DNA of 64,000 nt from Baylisascaris procyonis (GCA_037389465.1 JAZARR010000059.1:1456001-1520000), one strand, 5' to 3'; shown: positions 37,154 to 49,158, numbered from the stretch's first letter. The notes: a model not told the origin generated them from the sequence alone. Numbers and translations: made by a program.

Positions 37154-39040
37154 GGTCAATTGATCAGCGCCATGTGCACTTCATGCCAGAGTCATTGAGG
37201 CACAACTGTCACCTGTTCATTACATGATTCTTTCTATCCTGATAGAAAAACTGCATTTTTCTAACAACATACTTACGCCGGGGATACTCTACGTTAGCGT
37301 GCGTTTCTGTATTTTAGCTTGTTCGAATGTTCCATTGGAGAAGTATGCACCTACAAATTTGCGAGATTTCTTGAGCCATTGGGACATCCAAAACACTTTG
37401 ATATCATGAGCACATTTCGGTCGATGAAACCAATTGCTGGATGGGGGCAATTTTGGTGTTCACCATATGCGGCGATTAACCTGTTGCAGTTGCAACACTG
37501 TCTATTCGAGTGATAGAAAGAGTAGGGAACGTAGCGGTAGGAGGCAGGAGGAGCGTAAAAACAATCAGACTTGAAAGCCACATGAATAATACAACAGTTT
37601 TGGGGCATAAACTTAACGCCTATTTGATGTGACTACCGCCTTTCCCTTTTATGTGTTTTGAAGAAGCGAAGCAGTGAAGCGAAACATGCAACGAAAATAG
37701 AATGGAAGTATCGTCTAATGGCGAGCTGTAGAAGGCAACAGGTTACGTGCTACCATCTGACTGTGTGTTGATTTTGCCACGGGTTAAACGACTGTAAAAA
37801 AACGAATATTGAATCTAGAAAACATGGGATACAGAAATGGACAACAATTTTGCGTTTCGAGCGTTAAATATTTGCCAGACGGTAAGACCGATGCAATTGG
37901 GAGGTAGATGAAATGACAATCATGTTTAACATATTGCGCTATCATCTAGCATTTAGAGCGCTACATGTACTGCTACAAGAGGGAGCCGAATAAGCCAAAG
38001 AGAGGCACAACGAAGACTTCGTAATCCCTCCATTTGACGTTCCTATCGCAGTCGAGTCTCGGTGAAAGATCAGCGCAATTAGAAAGACCAATGGATGGCA
38101 GCCAGCGCAATGTGAATTTGGAAAACAAGTCGCTCACAAGAAGCCGGCTGGCAATGGTGAGAGAACGTGTGTCGCGATGAGAGTCGAAAGCAGCACCACA
38201 GTGACGAGATAGGCGGTTGAATGCGAAAAAGCATGGTGTCTGAGCGTTGCCGCTTTCTCGAACGCGCATCATCACGCTCTCAGGCAAGGTGGACGTTTGT
38301 TTCGATGGAGGTTGCAGTTTGATTGTGAACGTGTGCGAACGTCACCGGTGTTGTTTAGTTATTTTGTTCGAGCTTCTACTTCTTTCTTTTATCAGCCGAC
38401 GCCTCAGATTGTTCCGCCGTCAACACCATAACTCTGTGATGCATTCGCCATATATCAGAACGTTCCTCTTCCAAGTTCCTCTTCCAAAGCGTTTCTTCAA
38501 CGAGCCAAATTCTAGAAGCCCTCCGACGGTTGCTTCAGTGTGGTAATGTCAGCTTAGACCTCGCCAAGAGTGTGGCTCAAATGCCCTTCCCTTGGATCGA
38601 AAACCACCCACCTCATACAGCATCGTTAACAAGTGGTCGTAATTGGTACCTTCGAATATTGAACCTTTCGAGTGCTCTTAGATGAGCGAGCTATAAACAT
38701 TTTGGCAAAATTGTTGCAAAATGAGACGCCGTCTAATTTATATGTAACCATCGCAGTTTTTACTGGTGACAAATGATAACAGGACGTCACTTCTTTCCCT
38801 ATCATTTATTGAATTGCTTCACGCATTCTCCTTCTGATATGGAGGTAAGAATCACCACAGCATTTGATGATATCACATCATATTGCCTCTAAATTGAATG
38901 CTTTGCCTTTCAATATCGCATCTGCACCTAATTCTATCCATCATTTCATTCTAAACAAGATGGCTTTTTTCATCTCAGCGACTAGGGCCTCATTTTTTGG
39001 GTAATCATTTTATTTCAGATTTGTACCGCTGATGTAGAAA
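37154..39040. other. Weak open segments only
   Basis: Two frames are open around 37319-37513 after acceptor TATTTTAG (CSIGEVCTYKFARFLEPLGH or SNVPLEKYAPTNLRDFLSHW). An acceptor TTTTATCAG at 38396 is followed by a basic stretch (RRLRLFRRQHHNS). These could be terminal exons of the upstream gene; the evidence is insufficient. Confidence 0.25.
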
Positions 39041-39545
39041 AGAGCTTTGGTTATATGCCTATTTACCAAAAAAAAAACTCTCCGTAATAGCATAGCGAAT
39101 TATCGACGCGTCGCGCTGACGTATGTTCTACGTCGCACCTTTGAGAACTTGCTCTATGAGTATCTTTTACTTATTGCTCTATGAGTATCTCTTACTTGTT
39201 TCGTTCGGATTGGATTCGGAGTCTCCATAACAAATACGCTATTTATTGTGTCTATATTGATTTCGCAGAAGCTTTTAACTTGGTTCCTATCTCTTTTCTG
39301 GTAACTAAAATTAGCCCCTGATGTCCTTATAGAAAATTCTTAAGGTTGAGTAAAACCTCCTTGACAGATAAACGTGTCGAAGTAAGAATAGGCAACGAAT
39401 TCTAAAATGAATTTCAATGGTGTTCCCGGAGGGAGCGTTCTTGGACTGCTTCTGTTTTTACCATATATGAATGACCCGCCAGATAATTTACCACCAAACG
39501 TCCATACACGTTTATATGCCGATGACGTCAAGTTGCATACTACAT
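39041..39545 (+). mobile_element. Decayed LINE, reverse transcriptase part
   Basis: Conceptual translation across frameshifts gives non-LTR reverse transcriptase blocks in order: PIYKKK...ANYRRVALTYVLRRTFENLL (NYRPISLT block) from about 39055, YIDFAEAFN at about 39254, GVPGGSVLGLLLF from 39420 (GVPQGSVLGPLLF block) and LYADDVKLH with YADD at 39515-39526. The linking 'NDPPDNLPPNV' is typical of CR1/jockey-type elements. Several stops and frameshifts show it is dead. A 26-bp tandem duplication around TTGCTCTATGAGTATCT lies at 39150-39203. Confidence 0.85.
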
Positions 39546-40864
39546 GTGTACTGACCCCTTGGTAGGGAGGTCAACAAAAAGGTTCATATGCCCCCAAAGG
39601 TTCGCGAACAAACAGTGAAAGTGAGCAAAGCAAGACAAAATTTTTCTGAAGACGAGGGCTGTACCACTGCTGTTTGATGTTGACTGTGCTGCTGCTTGTC
39701 CTCCTCTGTCTGCCGTAGTCGCACTTGAGCTGATATGCTGCGCTTGCGATCCACCGTCGAACTTTTTCCACGAGTGCGGCTGCTAATCCATCAACTACCA
39801 CCACTGGAGCCGATGATCACGTTCATTGGGCTCCCGTCTGCGACCGGCCTGGGTTGCGCACTACTCCAGATGATGACGCCTTTCGTGTGCCAACAATCAC
39901 TCACTGCCTCTGCCATATCCCTATAATATACCATATAATGTTGAGGTGGTTCGTCTTCCAATAGCAATATCGTATTCCGTCGTGCACAGACTTCTTGTTC
40001 GCACCTTGGCGCTGCCATGTAGCCCACACCTCAAACTTGGGTAATTAGACCTTTATTGTGATATTTAGACATCGAGAAAATGCGACGGTAAACACGCACA
40101 TAACAAACGCATGACCATCCGCCTACTCCTACAACGACGGCATATACCATCAAAAAAGCCCAACATTAGCATACTATGACAACGACAAAGTACACGCGGA
40201 TGTAGAGAGCAGCAAACATTGACGCCCAGAGAGTTCAAGAGAAAAAAGGAAGCTACTTTGTTCATGATATAACTTTCGCACAAAGACAACTTCAACATCA
40301 GCCGTTAAAACGACGTTGCGCTGGGCTACTGATATCGAGCAACACAATACGCTGATGATGCACTTTCACCTATAGGCGACGAGATACAAGTCACATTTGG
40401 TTTAACAGTTGCCGGACCTTTGGGGTGGGTTTATATACCCTGCTTATTGACGCAGTTGACACCTGTGGCAGTTAACTTCCCACAACTTCTTTTGCGCGCG
40501 AATTGAATGTGCAACTTTGATATCTTCATGCGTTGCATATCTGAACGGCTGACCAGCAACCTCTTTTTTTACGTTCGCGTGCAGTCGCTACAACCTGCAC
40601 AAAAAACGGTACTCAGTATATCATGTACTTCGAGTAAGTTTTTGCTTGGTCTTGAAAGTGGTGCTTCTCCACATCTATTCCGGTGTGCTCCACTATCACA
40701 TTCTCACACCTCCAATATCTCTTCATGTGCACACAGTCAGTGACATTCTTATAAAGGATTCTAACTTCATCAACACTTAGGTATTCTAGCTAATTCTAGC
40801 TAATCCTAGCTAATTCCAGACTGAGATTTGACAAATTATCGCCGCCGTGGTTAAAAATGCATTT
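39546..40864. other. Sequence interrupting the LINE
   Basis: About 1.3 kb separates the two LINE parts. It has minus open frames at 39571-39804 and 39791-40027 (KGVIIWSSAQPRPVADGSPM) and is GC-richer than its surroundings. It may be a nested insertion or a badly decayed middle of the LINE. No terminal repeats or target duplication could be identified. Confidence 0.4.
40783..40818 (+). repeat. Tandem TTCTAGCTAA repeat
   Basis: About 3.5 copies of a 10-bp unit with small changes, just before the second LINE part. Confidence 0.8.
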
Positions 40865-41330
40865 TATAAACCACTATTAGCTTCGCGTGTATTGGAGCCG
40901 AAGACCCTTCCTTGCACAAAGCGGCATTTGCAACTTTTCCTATAGAAGACCCATACAGGAGTATGCATTTGAAGTTTGGCGTCCAGCCTGAAACGCGTTT
41001 GCCTTAAGATGAAAAAGGTACAAAAATACGGAAGGATGCAGAAATTTTTTATAAGAGTAACCTTTTAACGATATAAACTGCCAAGAAGCGTTCAAGCCAA
41101 GACACTTCAGAAAATACACGTTGATACAATTGAGATTCCCTTTTACGATATGGTTACACTTATCTCGATTCTTCCTAGTATTTCTACTTCTCTAAAAGTA
41201 AACGTAGTCAAGTGGGGTTTGATAATAATATAAAAGATAGCTATATGGGGTTATCAATTTAACGGAATTCTCTTCCACCTGTGGTTGCTCACATAATATA
41301 TCCACTCTCAAAGGAAGGCTTCCAACTACT
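40865..41330 (+). mobile_element. Decayed LINE, C-terminal part
   Basis: Across frameshifts the translation matches the end of CR1/jockey reverse-transcriptase proteins: EDPSLHKAAFATF, then QEYAFEVWRPA ('LEYASPVWSP' block) at about 40961, then a 'LEKVQR'-like segment, 'RNSLPPVVAH' ('VWNSLP..VV' block) at about 41264, and SKEGF ('FKR' block) at about 41307. Same strand and order as 39041-39545. Confidence 0.7.
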
Positions 41331-41740
41331 GTCCTTGTCATTTCCTGTCATGACCAATCAGAACTCACTTGCTTCCTCGATTCTGTATAGGTCACGTTTA
41401 TCTTTCTTGGACCCTTGTTCATTCATTGACTTATTATGTCTTTGTGCATTACATAATTCTATTCCATTCGCATTTTCTGCCATTTTCGGTTCCATTCTAT
41501 TTTAAAAGCATTTTTCTGTTATTGTTTACTTTTTTTTTGTTTTTTCGTTTTTGTTTTTGTTTTTTTTTTGTTTTTTTGCTTGCTCACACATGTCAGCGTT
41601 TCTTTTGAAAGTTTTTGTGTTCTCTTTGAACACCTTTCTGCAATATCATATGCACTTCTTGCCATCGCATACATTACAAGCATGAGGATCAAAAAAGTTT
41701 TGTTATAAATTTTTTGAATGGGGTGTGGTTTGGATGTACT
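41331..41740 (+). other. T-rich tract, no gene
   Basis: Includes long poly-T/TTTTG runs at 41530-41577. It may contain the 3' end or tail of the LINE insertion. Confidence 0.4.
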
Positions 41741-41749
41741 CTGCAGTTG

Positions 41750-42190
41750 CTAATAGTAACGAGCAGTTAGCATGCCCATTAACACCTGAAAAGCAGAAGT
41801 AACGCTGTGTAGCGTCGTTTGGGTGGTTGCATTGAATAGGACAAACCAAGTGGTCGATGTTTGGACAGTGCTATGCACGAACATGAATTTACTTTTGAGC
41901 GTATGTTCGTTGAAAACGGGCGTGTGTGACGTGTTGCTGACCCCCTCATGTTTACAGTGCAAATTTTGCGCCCCAAGATGCCCATCTAGCAGCACTTTTA
42001 TGCTAGCTGAGTTAGTCGCTACGCGGGTGCGCATCGATTCGTTGACGCGCTGCGTGCAGGTCGTTTACACGGCTTGCGTCTCATTTGTCGCTTTCATATC
42101 GGCGTGTTGCTTCATGCATAGCTCGAGGGTCCAATTTTGTGACGTTGTTTCATTCAAGGTGTGCGTATTTTCACAAAAGGATCTATGAAA
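41750..42190. other. GC-richer relic with open frames on both strands
   Basis: A plus frame of 121 codons (41823-42188) and a minus frame of 94 codons (41750-42034) are both open. The minus frame reads RTRVATNSASIKVLLDGHLG, and upstream across one stop NTQ/KATNETQ-like helix, reminiscent of coiled-coil mobile-element proteins. No splice context. Probably a decayed dispersed element. Confidence 0.35.
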
Positions 42191-42509
42191 TTGTCGTGGA
42201 AGGTGTTGCACTGGTGAAAATCTTCACCTCTTACAGGTCGAGGTGAGCTTTTTGCTCTTCAGCCTCAGGTTAGCGTTGGGATGTTGCGACAATGTCTTTT
42301 TTTTTCTAAATATACGCACGCTTCCCCCTAAGATTTATGCTCTAGTAATAAGTGACATCATATATGTAATCCTTATAGGGTAAGACAGAGATCATAAACA
42401 GCGCATATGGGGCCGTCAGTTATTGTAAAGAGCGGGGGTTGACTGGTGCAGCTAGGATTTGAAGGGAAGGAGTGTGAGTATGCTCCGTAGGCATTAAGTT
42501 CTCCGTAGG

Positions 42510-42552
42510 CCACGGCTCATAACAATATATTGTATATTGTTATGAGCCGTGG
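42510..42552. repeat. Perfect 20-bp hairpin
   Basis: CCACGGCTCATAACAATATA (42510-42529) and its exact reverse complement (42533-42552) are separated by 3 bases. Confidence 0.95.
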
Positions 42553-42821
42553 ACTAGCCGGACAGCGTGAATATATATTCATATGCTGTTGTGCTAATTG
42601 GTAACAGTTTGGAAAGCGATGTGTGTGCTAAATGTTTCTGCTTGCTCAAATCTAAATCGGCGCAGTCGCCCCCTCCTTTAAGCTGTCTTTGGTGTGCTGC
42701 GTCGCTTTTCAAAACCTGTACACTAATGCTAAATTGTCATCAGACGAGCTGAATCACGTTGCAGTAACAGTTAGGGTCAGCTTCCCTTGGCTCGTCTAGT
42801 CGTCCAGGTCTCCCTGGATAT

Positions 42822-42844
42822 CTGCACCCTCTTTCGGGGTGCAG
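42822..42844. repeat. Short hairpin CTGCACCC/GGGTGCAG
   Basis: An 8-bp perfect GC-rich stem at 42822-42829 and 42837-42844 with a 7-base loop, at the left edge of the GC-rich tract. Confidence 0.8.
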
Positions 42845-43380
42845 TCAGATAAACTGCGAGAGGACACGGGGTGTAAGGGCGAAGAGTTTATCACACTTAT
42901 ACGGCAAGGTCACAAACAAGCACGGACTCGTCCACAATGATTCCTTCGGTCGTCGACACGACCTATAGTCGCACCTGGCGAACTCCACGCTGCCACAGAT
43001 CTCCTCACGTGCTCCACACGTAGGCCCACTGGACCTTAAGTCTAGAAGTTCGAATGAGTACATTAACACATCAACCCCTTTTATATCCTCCCGATTCTGC
43101 CTCAGCCTAGCCTCATGATAATGCTGGGCAGTCGCCTGATCTGCCTGTATGCTCTCGACCTTCTTTGACTTACCTTGCACGGCGCACTATTCCCGCTTGA
43201 TCTGTGATCGACTGGTCCATCTTACAACAACGGTCGGACGATTATTTTGACGTTGTATGGCAGCGGCTGGCTGTATCATATCGCGGCCATGGATTCCGCT
43301 GAGGAAAAACTTAGTTCAAAGGCCGTCACAGCGAACCTCACGTAGGCAAGATGACGCGCATAATGGAGCTCGTGATATAA
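42845..43380. other. GC-rich tract with minus open frame, probable mobile relic
   Basis: Base composition is well above the local GC level. A minus frame of about 110 codons (43180-42845) begins QGKSKKVESIQADQATAQHY and continues RLRQNREDIKGVDVLMY. Just upstream on the minus strand, MDQSITDQAGIVRRA ends at a GTAAGT donor. It could be a first exon or part of an LTR/other element; not recognised. Confidence 0.3.
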
Positions 43381-43722
43381 AGGAATGGATAGAGTGATGC
43401 ACATAGTCTTACTGGGAGAAGTATGCTTGGATATATGGGATGTGAGAGCGGATTTATATCGTCGACGCCATTATCGCCAATAGCATCGATACAATCACGA
43501 ATGAACGATCATAGAGTCACAACAATGGGGCAGCGAAAAGCAGAAAGTAACCGTATACCACAGAAAGCTCAAAATAGAGTGATTGCCGTAGCCATTCAAA
43601 TGCGAATTGACCAAACGCATGTGTGCGCATATGATAATATGCTAATTACTAATAATGTAACAACCTCGGCGAGCGCTATAATAACTGCTTCTAGCTGGCT
43701 TGTGTTCAGCGTAGCCAGTAAC

Positions 43723-43769
43723 TACGATACCGATGCAGGAATTTTTATGATTCCTGCATCGGTATCGTA
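43723..43769. repeat. Perfect 20-bp hairpin
   Basis: TACGATACCGATGCAGGAAT (43723-43742) pairs exactly with 43750-43769 around a 7-base loop. It sits 21 bp before the (AT)n tract. Confidence 0.95.
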
Positions 43770-43787
43770 TAAAAAAAAGGATTGCTA

Positions 43788-43790
<3 letters not shown>

Positions 43791-43842
<52 letters not shown>
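43791..43842 (+). repeat. (AT)n microsatellite
   Basis: About 26 TA units, between the 43723 hairpin and a TTTATA minisatellite. Confidence 0.95.
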
Positions 43843-43845
<3 letters not shown>

Positions 43846-44075
43846 TTATCAATTTATTTGCATTTGTATTTATATTTATACTTATATTTATTTTTTTATT
43901 TTGTTATGTTAATGCTTACATTTATATTTATATTTACATTTATATTTATGTCTATGTTTATATTTATATTTATATGATTAATATTTACATTTTATTCGTA
44001 TTCATATTCGTATTATTATATTTATATTATTTATGTTTGTTATTTGTATTCATTTATATTTACTTTTATATAATG
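43843..44075 (+). repeat. TTTATA-type minisatellite
   Basis: About 230 bp of degenerate TTTATATTTA units with TTTACA and TTCGTA variants. Open frames through it encode only Tyr/Ile/Phe low complexity and are not genes. Confidence 0.9.
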
Positions 44076-44361
44076 AAGTCGCATAACGTTTAAAGCATGC
44101 AACGAAGATGGAGCCATGTGGGATTGATCTGTCGCGGCAGAAAAAAGTCCTTACATAGTGGATGATATCCTGTCTGTTGCAGTTTTCGTTGCTGCAGCTA
44201 GGTGTGGCGAAAGCGATTGATTGCTTAGCACCTGTTCCACGCTTCAGGCGAAAGACTGCATAGATGTACAGCTCGCGAGGTGTTTGCACCATGGGGCGTT
44301 ACTACCGAAGAACGATTGCATTTTTGACTGTTAACGAAACCAAAGGAAGTACTCATTTCAG

Positions 44362-45070
44362 ATTTCAAATATAGTGGATATGTTGGATACTGGATCCAAG
44401 TCTGATAAGCGCAGGTCACGTGGGATAGGAAATATAGGTATAACGCTTTCTGATGGAATAGGGCGACTGGAACGTTGTCGCAGGGCTTATTTTCATTTAA
44501 TTTCTTCACACCATATTTGGAGCATCGGGAATTTTCGTAATAAAAAACTAATAGCAGTAGATGACTAGTGATGTCGTACAAACGCCCTGCGTCGTAAATT
44601 TTATTCAGTAAGCTACTGAACACCAGTATCACGACTGTTTAGCTGTGCCGTCACTTTTTCATAGATTATTTCGTCACTTACAGCTGCTGCATTAAATGAT
44701 TTGAAAGTGGTTCGTACCGTGGTTTCTAAGTGACCTCGTTATGAATAATTTCTTGCTTCTTTCATAATTCGTACGTGGAAGGGATAATCCGTTCGCGCTG
44801 TTGCGCACTTCCGGCATATGCTAGCCGTGGAGTAGTAGTCAACCATGTAATTACCGCAGGTGTTTTGTATTCGTTTTCGCAGCGTTCATCGCAGTGTATC
44901 GAAACTTATCCCATCGCACATCAAACATCTTGTTCGCATCCGCTTGCAGTGCTGAGAGTTCCAGTCAAATGGAGTATACGAGGAATGTGTTCGCTGTTCG
45001 CTTCGCGGTATACAAAAGAGCATCTCCAAAAAACTTCCGAGAACCTCAATATAATTGTATCATTTTCTAA
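44362..45070 (+). CDS. 3' end of an unrecognised gene (two exons)
   Basis: Exon 44362-44437 (acceptor CTCATTTCAG, donor ATAG|GTATAA, phase 0 to 1) reads ISNIVDMLDTGSKSDKRRSR and GIGNI. Exon 44883-45070 (acceptor TTTTCGCAG, phase 1) reads AFIAVYRNLSHRTSNILFAS, then AVRFAVYKRASPKNFREPQY, and ends at TAA 45068-45070. Phases match and codon use in the second exon is strongly coding. The product end is basic and Ser-rich. No family recognised; upstream exons not found. Confidence 0.5.
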
Positions 45071-47579
45071 TTTCATAAATATTTCAATTCCTTTACTGAA
45101 CATCGAACGGATATACATTTCTTTTTCATTATACCCGCAATTTCATCATTAATGATATGAAAATCCTTTGATCATATATTCATGTTTTCTTGATAGGTCT
45201 TTTTGGAATGTTGGTGAACGGCTATCGAAAGTGCTTCTCTTCTAGTACTTGGCTTCCCAACGAATCATCTTTTCTATATGAAAATCACAAAGATATAGTG
45301 GTTACTTCTTCACCTATGTATATGGTTTGCCAAAAACAGAGGCCGGTTATAACTTGAACGAGGCACGTACTTGGTTGTTTTCTGTACTACATCTCAATTA
45401 GTTGTTGACATATGAGCGCCTTAATAGCAATTTCAAAGAAAAAAGAATAAAGTTCCTTAGTTACACAATTATGTAGGATTTCCACATAGTTTCGAAATAA
45501 TAGAAAATATGTGCAATTAAATTTCTTGTGTTGTATTTGTATTAGGTGTTAAAAACGTTTTGAATGTGGCCAGTATTTGCATATTGTTTATTCGCTTAAC
45601 TCGCTTTGGAAATAATCCTATAAAGATTGAAATGGTTGCGTACAATACGCTAAATAAGTCTCCAACAATGATAACACATTAATTTACAGTCCTTAAAGAG
45701 CGTCATGAGTATAAGATGATGTGGTCGACGTTTTTGCCGTAATGTTTGCTGTTTATGACAGTTTAAGGTTCGCCTTTTTAGAGCATTCGTTGATTATGTT
45801 GCTAGCACCTATTGTCAGATGTTTTAAGGACATTTTAAGCTAAATTGTGTTTGTGACCTCTTTTCTAGTCTGTCAGGTACTTCAAAAAAAAGCACAGTAG
45901 ATTGCGGAAGTTCTCTATGGAAAACTTTCTACTTCAGTGCACATTATAGTCAGATGCCCAACGACTGCGGCTATTAATAAAGCCAGTCACTCGAACAGAA
46001 AAAATATTTTCACGCTGAAGCACATTTTTCACGTATGCTCAGTATTGCAGCATCAAAGAACACTGCGAACACTGCGTTCGGCTTGATTCGTTTCCTCTCC
46101 TTAATGTTCTCGATATCGCAGAAAAGCCATCGGCTGGCGCATCGAGTATGTGCTCACTGTGCAGGTGGTGAGGGAGAATGGCTATATACAGGTAGTGCAG
46201 GTGGCAGAGGTGGAGGATCGTGCGAAGCAGAAATGGCCGTTGCATAAGTGAAGGGTTCAAAAAAGAAAAGAGAACTTTATTTATTTGTAAACTATAACTG
46301 CCAGTTCGCCGTCTGCAGTTGTTTGTTTTTCCGCGTTTGTTTGTTTTTTTTTAGGCTTACTAAGAACGTTGCATCATGTGTTTTGAAAAAGAAACTGTAA
46401 ACGGCGTCATGACATATGCTCACAATGGCTTGGCAAGATATGTTGCTGTTCGGTTTAATAGATGAAGGAGTAGATAATAGCAACAAGTTTTGAACTTAAA
46501 AAAAAAGAGAATATTAAATGTGTAAAGATGTGAAGTTGAATTGGATCTACTGAGTTGCTCCTATGGCGAGAGAAAGGATAAAAACTGACCAGCTTTCCTT
46601 GCTAGCGAAGCAGTGCAGCAAATGTATTCACTTTGTGCTTCAACTATAAATGTAAATGCAACTTAACCCAAAACTGCAGCGGCAACTGTAAAAATGTTGC
46701 AGGATTGTAGCTGCTTCGAGTTTCCGATCGACAGTGCAAGGGTTTTGATAGCGAAACAACAACGTAAAATAGCGAAATTCCCAACGAAATCTCATTGCAG
46801 TCGTCAAATCTGTTACTACTGAAGAGAAGTTAATAGAAATTTTCAGTAATGATTATATTTCTTTGTAAATCTGTGAAAAACTTCGCTGATTACCGTGAAG
46901 CCATCCAGAATTACCATTATGAGCTTTTTGTAACAATTCCGCTCATTTTGTTTATCGTTCACTCAGACCATTCTATCTTGTTACTGGTCGTCATGTGTGA
47001 TTGCAAATGTTTTTTGCATAGGGTAGAGTAATAGAGATTCTACTGATTATTATGGTGATCCGCTCCACCGACATATACCTATTAGACCATCACAATACTT
47101 CGAATAATGATCTGATTAAAAGCCTCACAAATCCCTGGTGGGTGATTTGCGTCTTAGACAAGCCCTTCAAAACTTTTGGGAGGAAGAAACCCCTACTTCA
47201 GTAACTTTCGCGCCGACTGTTTCCTTCCATCACAGAACCTTTTTATACATTTGAAGCATATGGCCTGTCAAAATCTGAATTTCGTTCTTCTCAAGCGCTA
47301 CACTTCCCACTTTTCACCAAGTCCACCTAGGAGTCTTGAGGTATTTATAACTCATAGATATTTTGTTGGGGGCGAAAGTGTGCGATAGCGCAAAAGGTTT
47401 TGTTTGCTGCAAATATGGATCAGGAAATAATCACCCACCCTTCGCATAAGCCTACAAACAACGTTTTTTTTTCAAATGAGCGGAAAAGTCAGCGGTTTTG
47501 CTGGAAAAGGAATGATCTTTTATTGGTTTTCGCCATTTCGGAAGCAAATGTTGCGCTTCATTTATTGTGGATGCTTTAG
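45071..47579. other. No defensible gene
   Basis: AT-rich. Small open frames at 46035-46247 and 46849-47031 lack paired splice sites. An acceptor CGATATCGCAG at 46122 is followed by a short open segment ending at a GTGGTG donor (46165) and could be a small exon. Confidence 0.3.
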
Positions 47580-47723
47580 TGAAAACATTCCACGAAATGG
47601 GGCTGGAAAATTCTCGCCTACTACAGATGCGATGCTTCGCTATTCTGCCGGCGGTGCTCGACAGTCACGCTCTATGCAAAGGAAAATGTCATTAAGTTTT
47701 GGAACACTGATTTCGGGAAAAAT
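47580..47723 (+). CDS. Candidate exon, basic Ser-rich
   Basis: Acceptor GATGCTTTAG, phase 2. It reads ENIPRNGAGKFSPTTDAMLR, then SAGGARQSRSMQRKMSLSFG. Codon use is good, and R-x-x-S type sites suggest a phosphorylatable disordered region. The 3' boundary (ATG|GTTCTA) is uncertain. Confidence 0.3.
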
Positions 47724-48948
47724 GGTTCTACTTAGGCGCTACTATATTTTCCTCATATAGAATTAACGCATTATTTCTTTAATGATTTGATTCTAAGTGC
47801 ATGTGATTTTTCGACGATGAGAAAGAGTGGAACGGTTGGCCTTCCTTTTTTTTGGCGAAATTTCTTTCACTCTCATCAGGAATCTTGGCAATGAATCTTT
47901 GAAAACTCTTTTTGTTAGAGGTTTTACGAACTCCTTGTTTCGCTTATCACAGTAATTTTGTAGGATAGTTGTTGGACTCCCATTATTCATCGCGCTGTCC
48001 AGAGTGACCCTTTAAATATCGTCATGCCATGCTGACTTGTTTTCCAGTAGCAGAGTGTTTCCACGGCAAATTCTCATCTAATTTTCTCTCAGGTATGTCA
48101 CTTAGCCTTCCGGCTGAGGAAGTCTGAACCCTCTCCGACCAGTTTCATCCCTGTAAAATTGTGCTCAAATGGGTCGCCTTGAAATTAGACATTCTAGCCG
48201 TTCGGTTTCACCGTTGCTTCTTATTCCATTTATTCACTCCAGTCTTAGCAAAAGCTTTTCATCGCTTTGCCAGAGTGACAGAGGTAGAGAATATACTCAA
48301 TCTCGTGCTATAAAAAATCTGACTTGAGTTGCATTTAAATGCATAAAGTTTCTTGAAGAATCCATATCCTAATTAACATTACGGACATGTTTCTAATGCG
48401 CATTTTTCGCTACTGAAACCAAAGCCTATCAGTCAGTGGTCACTGAAGCTGCTGCATTCAGATGATCGGTTCGCCTGAGCAGCAAAGCATTCTTTGTGAG
48501 AAATGAAAAACGGGCGTGATGAAAATGCTATGGAATTTTTTATAAGAATTGTTTATATGAGAGGACAAATTGTAGGTACTGAAATTTTACCTATAATGTA
48601 TTAAACGATGAAGCAACGTTAATTTAAGAGCAGTTGTGACGATTTTCAGCAGTTCTGTGGTTTTTTTCGGTTGGCTAAGCGTAATTACCATTGGTTTGCC
48701 TGTCGTTGCATTAGTCTCACAGCGTAGATTTGATCGTCGAGTAGTCGTTGCAAAATGTTCTCATCAATTCCCCATCAATATGAGTTCAAACATGTCTCTC
48801 TGGTAGTTACAACTCGGAAACCACTAAGGCTGCCGCTAAAAAGTGCCGCTGAAATTCAGCTAAAGAGGCCATCAGAATACCGATAACAGGAGCAGCTCAA
48901 CTCATTCAGCCGAGCGAAGCGATCAAGGAAAAAGTTCAATTTTGTTAG

Positions 48949-49158
48949 GATGACGTCGATAAATCCGACATGGTGTGCGATGGAATTGACGAACTCACCG
49001 GAAACGCCATCTGCGCTTGTTGCACTAACGCAGTATGGGGAAAATGGAGTTGCATGCTTATTGGCGAAGTGTACTGCGTTCTACTCGGCGAAGCACCTTT
49101 CAATCGTGCTATCTTATCTTCGAGATCATATCCACGAATAATGGGGAAAGCATCCTGA
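48949..49158 (+). CDS. Candidate exon, Cys/Trp-rich
   Basis: Acceptor AATTTTGTTAG, phase 0. It reads DDVDKSDMVCDGIDELTGNA, then ICACCTNAVWGKWSCMLIGE and VYCVLLGEAPFNRA. Codon choice (many C-ending codons, GGA Gly, CCA Pro) favours this frame, although all three plus frames are open here. It ends at TGA unless spliced. No family recognised. Confidence 0.35.
   Translation, partial: DDVDKSDMVCDGIDELTGNAICACCTNAVWGKWSCMLIGEVYCVLLGEAPFNRAILSSRSYPRIMGKAS

Noticed and set aside
41823..42188. 121-codon plus open frame, Cys/Val-rich
   Set aside because: Both strands are open in this GC-richer relic. No splice sites and no recognisable protein.
43782..44093. 103-codon frame of Tyr/Ile repeats
   Set aside because: Pure translation of (AT)n and TTTATA repeats.
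44225..44632. 135-codon minus open frame
   Set aside because: It overlaps the phase-matched plus exon at 44362-44437 and lacks splice context or family resemblance.
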